Source: Saprospiraceae bacterium (GTDB taxonomy: Bacteria > Bacteroidota > Bacteroidia > Chitinophagales > Saprospiraceae). From it: a stretch of DNA of 34,509 nucleotides. Shown piece after piece: positions 32,645 to 34,509 of this stretch. How positions within the stretch are numbered: the first letter of the stretch is position 1; each line of letters begins with the position of its first letter. Made by a program: the position numbers and the translations under genes. Location of the stretch: NCBI GenBank assembly GCA_022844265.1, contig JALHMA010000016.1:1-34509 (forward strand), read 5' to 3'. The notes beneath the pieces were generated by a model. The model was not told the DNA's origin. It was given only the letters and a program-made list of their open reading frames with translations, and did not search any database.

Positions 32645-32672
32645 TTCTCACTCTCTCACTCTCTCACTTCTA
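32645..32672. repeat. CTCTCACT tract in the HPPD leader
   Basis: TTCTCACTCTCTCACTCTCT and the following CACTTCT form three to four units of the TCTCACT family. The tract ends three bases before the HPPD start codon, in the position where a ribosome binding site would lie. Confidence 0.75.
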
Positions 32673-32675
32673 ACC

Positions 32676-33797
32676 ATGACCGCGCCCACCACCACCACCG
32701 CCACTCAAACCGATACTTTCCCGCTCAAGGGAACCGATCACCTCGAATTTTACGTCGGCAACGCCAAACAAAGCGCCCTGTATTACCAGGCCGCCCTGGG
32801 TTTTGAATGGGTGGCTTATGCCGGCCCCGAAACCGGCGTGCGCGACCGGGTGAGTTATGTGCTGCAACAACAGAAAATCCGCATTGTACTGACGTCTTCC
32901 CTACTGCCTGATACGGAAATCGCGCGCCACGTAGCCAAACACGGCGATGGTGTGCGGGTGCTCGCGCTGTGGGTCGACGACGCCGAAAGCGCCTATTACA
33001 CGGCCATCGAGCGCGGCGCAGAATCGGCCATAGCGCCGCTGAAACGCAGCGACGAACACGGCGATGTGGTGTTGTCGGCAATTAAAACCTATGGCGATAC
33101 CATCCACACTTTTGTGGAGCGCAGCAACTACAACGGCGCATTTCTGCCTGGCTACGAAGCCCGTAAAAGTGTGTATCCGGTGAAGTCCGTCGGCCTGAAA
33201 TACGTGGACCACTGCGTCGGCAACGTCGAACTGGGCGCCATGAACCACTGGGTGAAATTTTACCAGGACGTGATGGGCTTCAAACTGCTGATTACGTTCG
33301 ACGACAACGATATTTCCACGGAGTACACTGCCCTGATGTCGAAAGTGGTGAGCAACGGCAACGGCTATGTGAAATTTCCCATCAACGAACCCGCTAAAGG
33401 CCTGAAAAAGAGCCAGATAGAAGAGTACCTGGATTTTTATAAAGGGGCAGGTGTGCAACATATCGCCGTGGCGACGGATAATATCCTGGAAACCGTGGCG
33501 CAAATGCGCAGAAACGGCGTCGATTTCCTGTATGTCCCCGAAGTGTACTACGAGGATGTGCTGGAACGTGTGGGCCATATCGAAGAAAACCTCGAAGACT
33601 TGAAACGGCAGAATATCCTGATCGACCGCGACGACGACGGCTACCTGTTGCAGATTTTTACCAAACCGATCCAGGATCGCCCGACGGTGTTTTTTGAAAT
33701 TATCCAGCGGCACGGGGCCAAATCATTTGGAAAGGGGAATTTTAAAGCGCTGTTTGAAGCGATTGAAAGGGAGCAGGCGCTGCGAGGGACGTTGTAA
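32676..33797 (+). CDS. hppD: 4-hydroxyphenylpyruvate dioxygenase
   Basis: This non-haem Fe(II) enzyme converts 4-hydroxyphenylpyruvate to homogentisate, the second step of tyrosine breakdown, in the cytoplasm. The 373-aa length is typical. It has two vicinal-oxygen-chelate halves: residues ~17-150 (GTDHLEFYVGNAKQSALYY) and ~170-345 (YVDHCVGNVELGAMNHWVKF). The iron ligands of the family correspond to H179 (VDHCVG), H262 (GVQHIAVAT) and E341 (TVFFEIIQRHG). The strongly conserved C-terminal segment GFGKGNFKALFE is present here as SFGKGNFKALFE, with S for the first G. No other tyrosine-pathway gene (homogentisate dioxygenase, fumarylacetoacetase) is in the window. The first ~15 residues (Thr-rich) are unconserved and the exact start could vary. 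Confidence 0.96.
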   Translation: MTAPTTTTATQTDTFPLKGTDHLEFYVGNAKQSALYYQAALGFEWVAYAGPETGVRDRVSYVLQQQKIRIVLTSSLLPDTEIARHVAKHGDGVRVLALWVDDAESAYYTAIERGAESAIAPLKRSDEHGDVVLSAIKTYGDTIHTFVERSNYNGAFLPGYEARKSVYPVKSVGLKYVDHCVGNVELGAMNHWVKFYQDVMGFKLLITFDDNDISTEYTALMSKVVSNGNGYVKFPINEPAKGLKKSQIEEYLDFYKGAGVQHIAVATDNILETVAQMRRNGVDFLYVPEVYYEDVLERVGHIEENLEDLKRQNILIDRDDDGYLLQIFTKPIQDRPTVFFEIIQRHGAKSFGKGNFKALFEAIEREQALRGTL

Positions 33798-33814
33798 CTT
33801 TTTTTACCACATAG

Positions 33815-33925
33815 TTTTTTACCACATAGTTCACAGTAGAATTTCCACATAGATCACATAGGAGTAGTTTCGTTTATGTTATGTGATCTATGTGAAAATT
33901 CTACTGTGAACTATGTGGTAAAAAA
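33815..33925. repeat. Inverted repeat of ACCACATAG words between convergent HPPD and kinase genes
   Basis: The arms 33815-33860 and 33880-33925 are complementary over 46 bases with one mismatch; the loop is 19 nt. The words are TTTTTTACCACATAG, TTCACAGTAGAA and CACATAGATCACATA. A second partial TTTTTACCACATAG copy precedes the left arm (33801-33814). It nearly fills the gap between the two stop codons and could terminate in both directions, since T-runs end both arms. Confidence 0.9.
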
Positions 33926-33934
33926 TGAATTTCA

Positions 33935-34509
33935 TCACTCAAACCGCTCAAAATCCACCCCATCCGCCTTCATCTTCATCACCTCCAGAATCAAATCCGC
34001 CACCTGTTCCGGGCTGCGTTGCGCCGTATCGATAACCAGATCGAAGTTGTCCAGATTGGTGCTGTCCGCGCCGTATTTTTTCAAAAAACGAGCGTTTTCG
34101 CTTTGTTTCCGGGCTGAAATCTTTTCCACTGCTTCTTCCAGACTCGTGTATTGTTCGCTGTTGCGGGTGGGGTCGCTCAGGATACGCGCGGCGGCAATGT
34201 GCACATCCGCCTGCAGGTACACTTTAAAGGATTCGGGCAGAAAAAACCAGGCCATCCGGCTGTCCACCACGTACCCGTTCGGGTCTTTACCCAGGTCGAC
34301 AAAAATGCCGTCGATACGCTGGTCAATGCTCGGGTCGGTATCGGCGCAGCGGTTCATTTCGAGCGTATCGAGTCCCATTTCCTGGGCCAGTTGCCGCTGA
34401 ATACGCCCCGTAGAGATATATTCGAAGCCCGTGCGGGCGCACAGGATTCTGGAAACGGCGCTTTTTCCACTGCCAAGATCGCCGGTAAGCGTAATTTTCG
34501 TGTTGGACG
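33935..34509 (-). CDS. Cytidylate-kinase-like P-loop kinase, 5' end cut by window edge
   Basis: The ORF track starts at an internal Met (34378), but the frame stays open to the right edge, adding 43 codons with the P-loop GDLGSGKSAVSRIL and the segment FEYISTGRIQRQLAQEMG. The start must lie just beyond the edge. Visible are about 190 residues of a small NMP-kinase fold, similar to the archaeal-type/cytidylate-kinase-like family (NTP + CMP or dCMP gives the diphosphate). The lid-like region IAAARILSDPTRNSEQYTSL and the C-terminal helix PEQVADLILEVM fit. The substrate is not certain; a different small-molecule kinase is possible. It converges on hppD with the ACCACATAG hairpin between them. Confidence 0.82.
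   Translation of the reverse strand, partial: SNTKITLTGDLGSGKSAVSRILCARTGFEYISTGRIQRQLAQEMGLDTLEMNRCADTDPSIDQRIDGIFVDLGKDPNGYVVDSRMAWFFLPESFKVYLQADVHIAAARILSDPTRNSEQYTSLEEAVEKISARKQSENARFLKKYGADSTNLDNFDLVIDTAQRSPEQVADLILEVMKMKADGVDFERFE

Noticed and set aside
33935-34378. 147-aa start for the kinase-like gene as in the ORF track
   Set aside because: The frame continues upstream with a P-loop, so the track start is internal and the gene is cut by the window edge.

Overview
The window looks like a piece of a Bacteroidota chromosome, most likely from the Saprospiria/Saprospiraceae side of the phylum. The evidence is type IX secretion (T9SS) C-terminal sorting domains of both types, a PorP/SprF-family protein, giant HYR-repeat surface proteins, a b558-type succinate dehydrogenase, and several promoters with the Bacteroidota -7 motif TAnnTTTGC in place of a sigma70 -10 box. 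The assignment below phylum level is inference. No rRNA, tRNA, CRISPR array, transposase or prophage gene was recognised.

Layout. Bases 1-3035 (minus strand) hold energy-metabolism genes: sdhC, then sdhA (cut by the left edge), preceded upstream by a small 2x[4Fe-4S] ferredoxin. Bases 3395-20269 (minus) form one large surface locus in transcription order: a ~2835-aa adhesin (HYR-like repeats, SprB repeat, two cohesin-like domains, a dockerin, type A sorting domain); a ~1569-aa adhesin (three cohesin-like domains, about ten HYR repeats, type B sorting domain); a PorP/SprF protein; and an OmpA protein with PD40 repeats and a C-terminal SPOR domain. Bases 20794-30022 hold corA (plus), then on the minus strand a TonB-dependent receptor, a thioredoxin-fold redox protein, malate dehydrogenase, a Ppx/GppA phosphatase and a NagZ/beta-lactamase fusion. 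Bases 30031-34509 hold a DUF5691-like protein, a small lipoprotein and 4-hydroxyphenylpyruvate dioxygenase (plus), and a cytidylate-kinase-like gene cut by the right edge (minus).

How the genes work together. The surface locus reads as a self-contained module: two exported adhesins that could join through cohesin-dockerin contacts, the SprF-type partner expected for the type B sorting domain, and a peptidoglycan-binding OmpA-SPOR anchor. SdhA/SdhC and Mdh serve the TCA cycle, and HPPD serves tyrosine breakdown.

The most unusual signal is not a gene. Nearly every metabolic gene end is followed within a few bases by a short-word tandem tract (period 7, sometimes 8 or 10). Each locus has its own word, and most tracts are folded into long near-perfect inverted repeats, six of which have 19-23 nt loops. 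One word (TCTCACT/TCTCACC) recurs at five separate loci. In three genes the tract itself supplies the stop codon, and one 55-bp hairpin lies in the predicted leader of the ferredoxin mRNA. This resembles the short tandemly repeated repetitive (STRR) sequences of cyanobacteria, here in palindromic form and tied to gene ends. I regard it as the best candidate for something under-described in this window.
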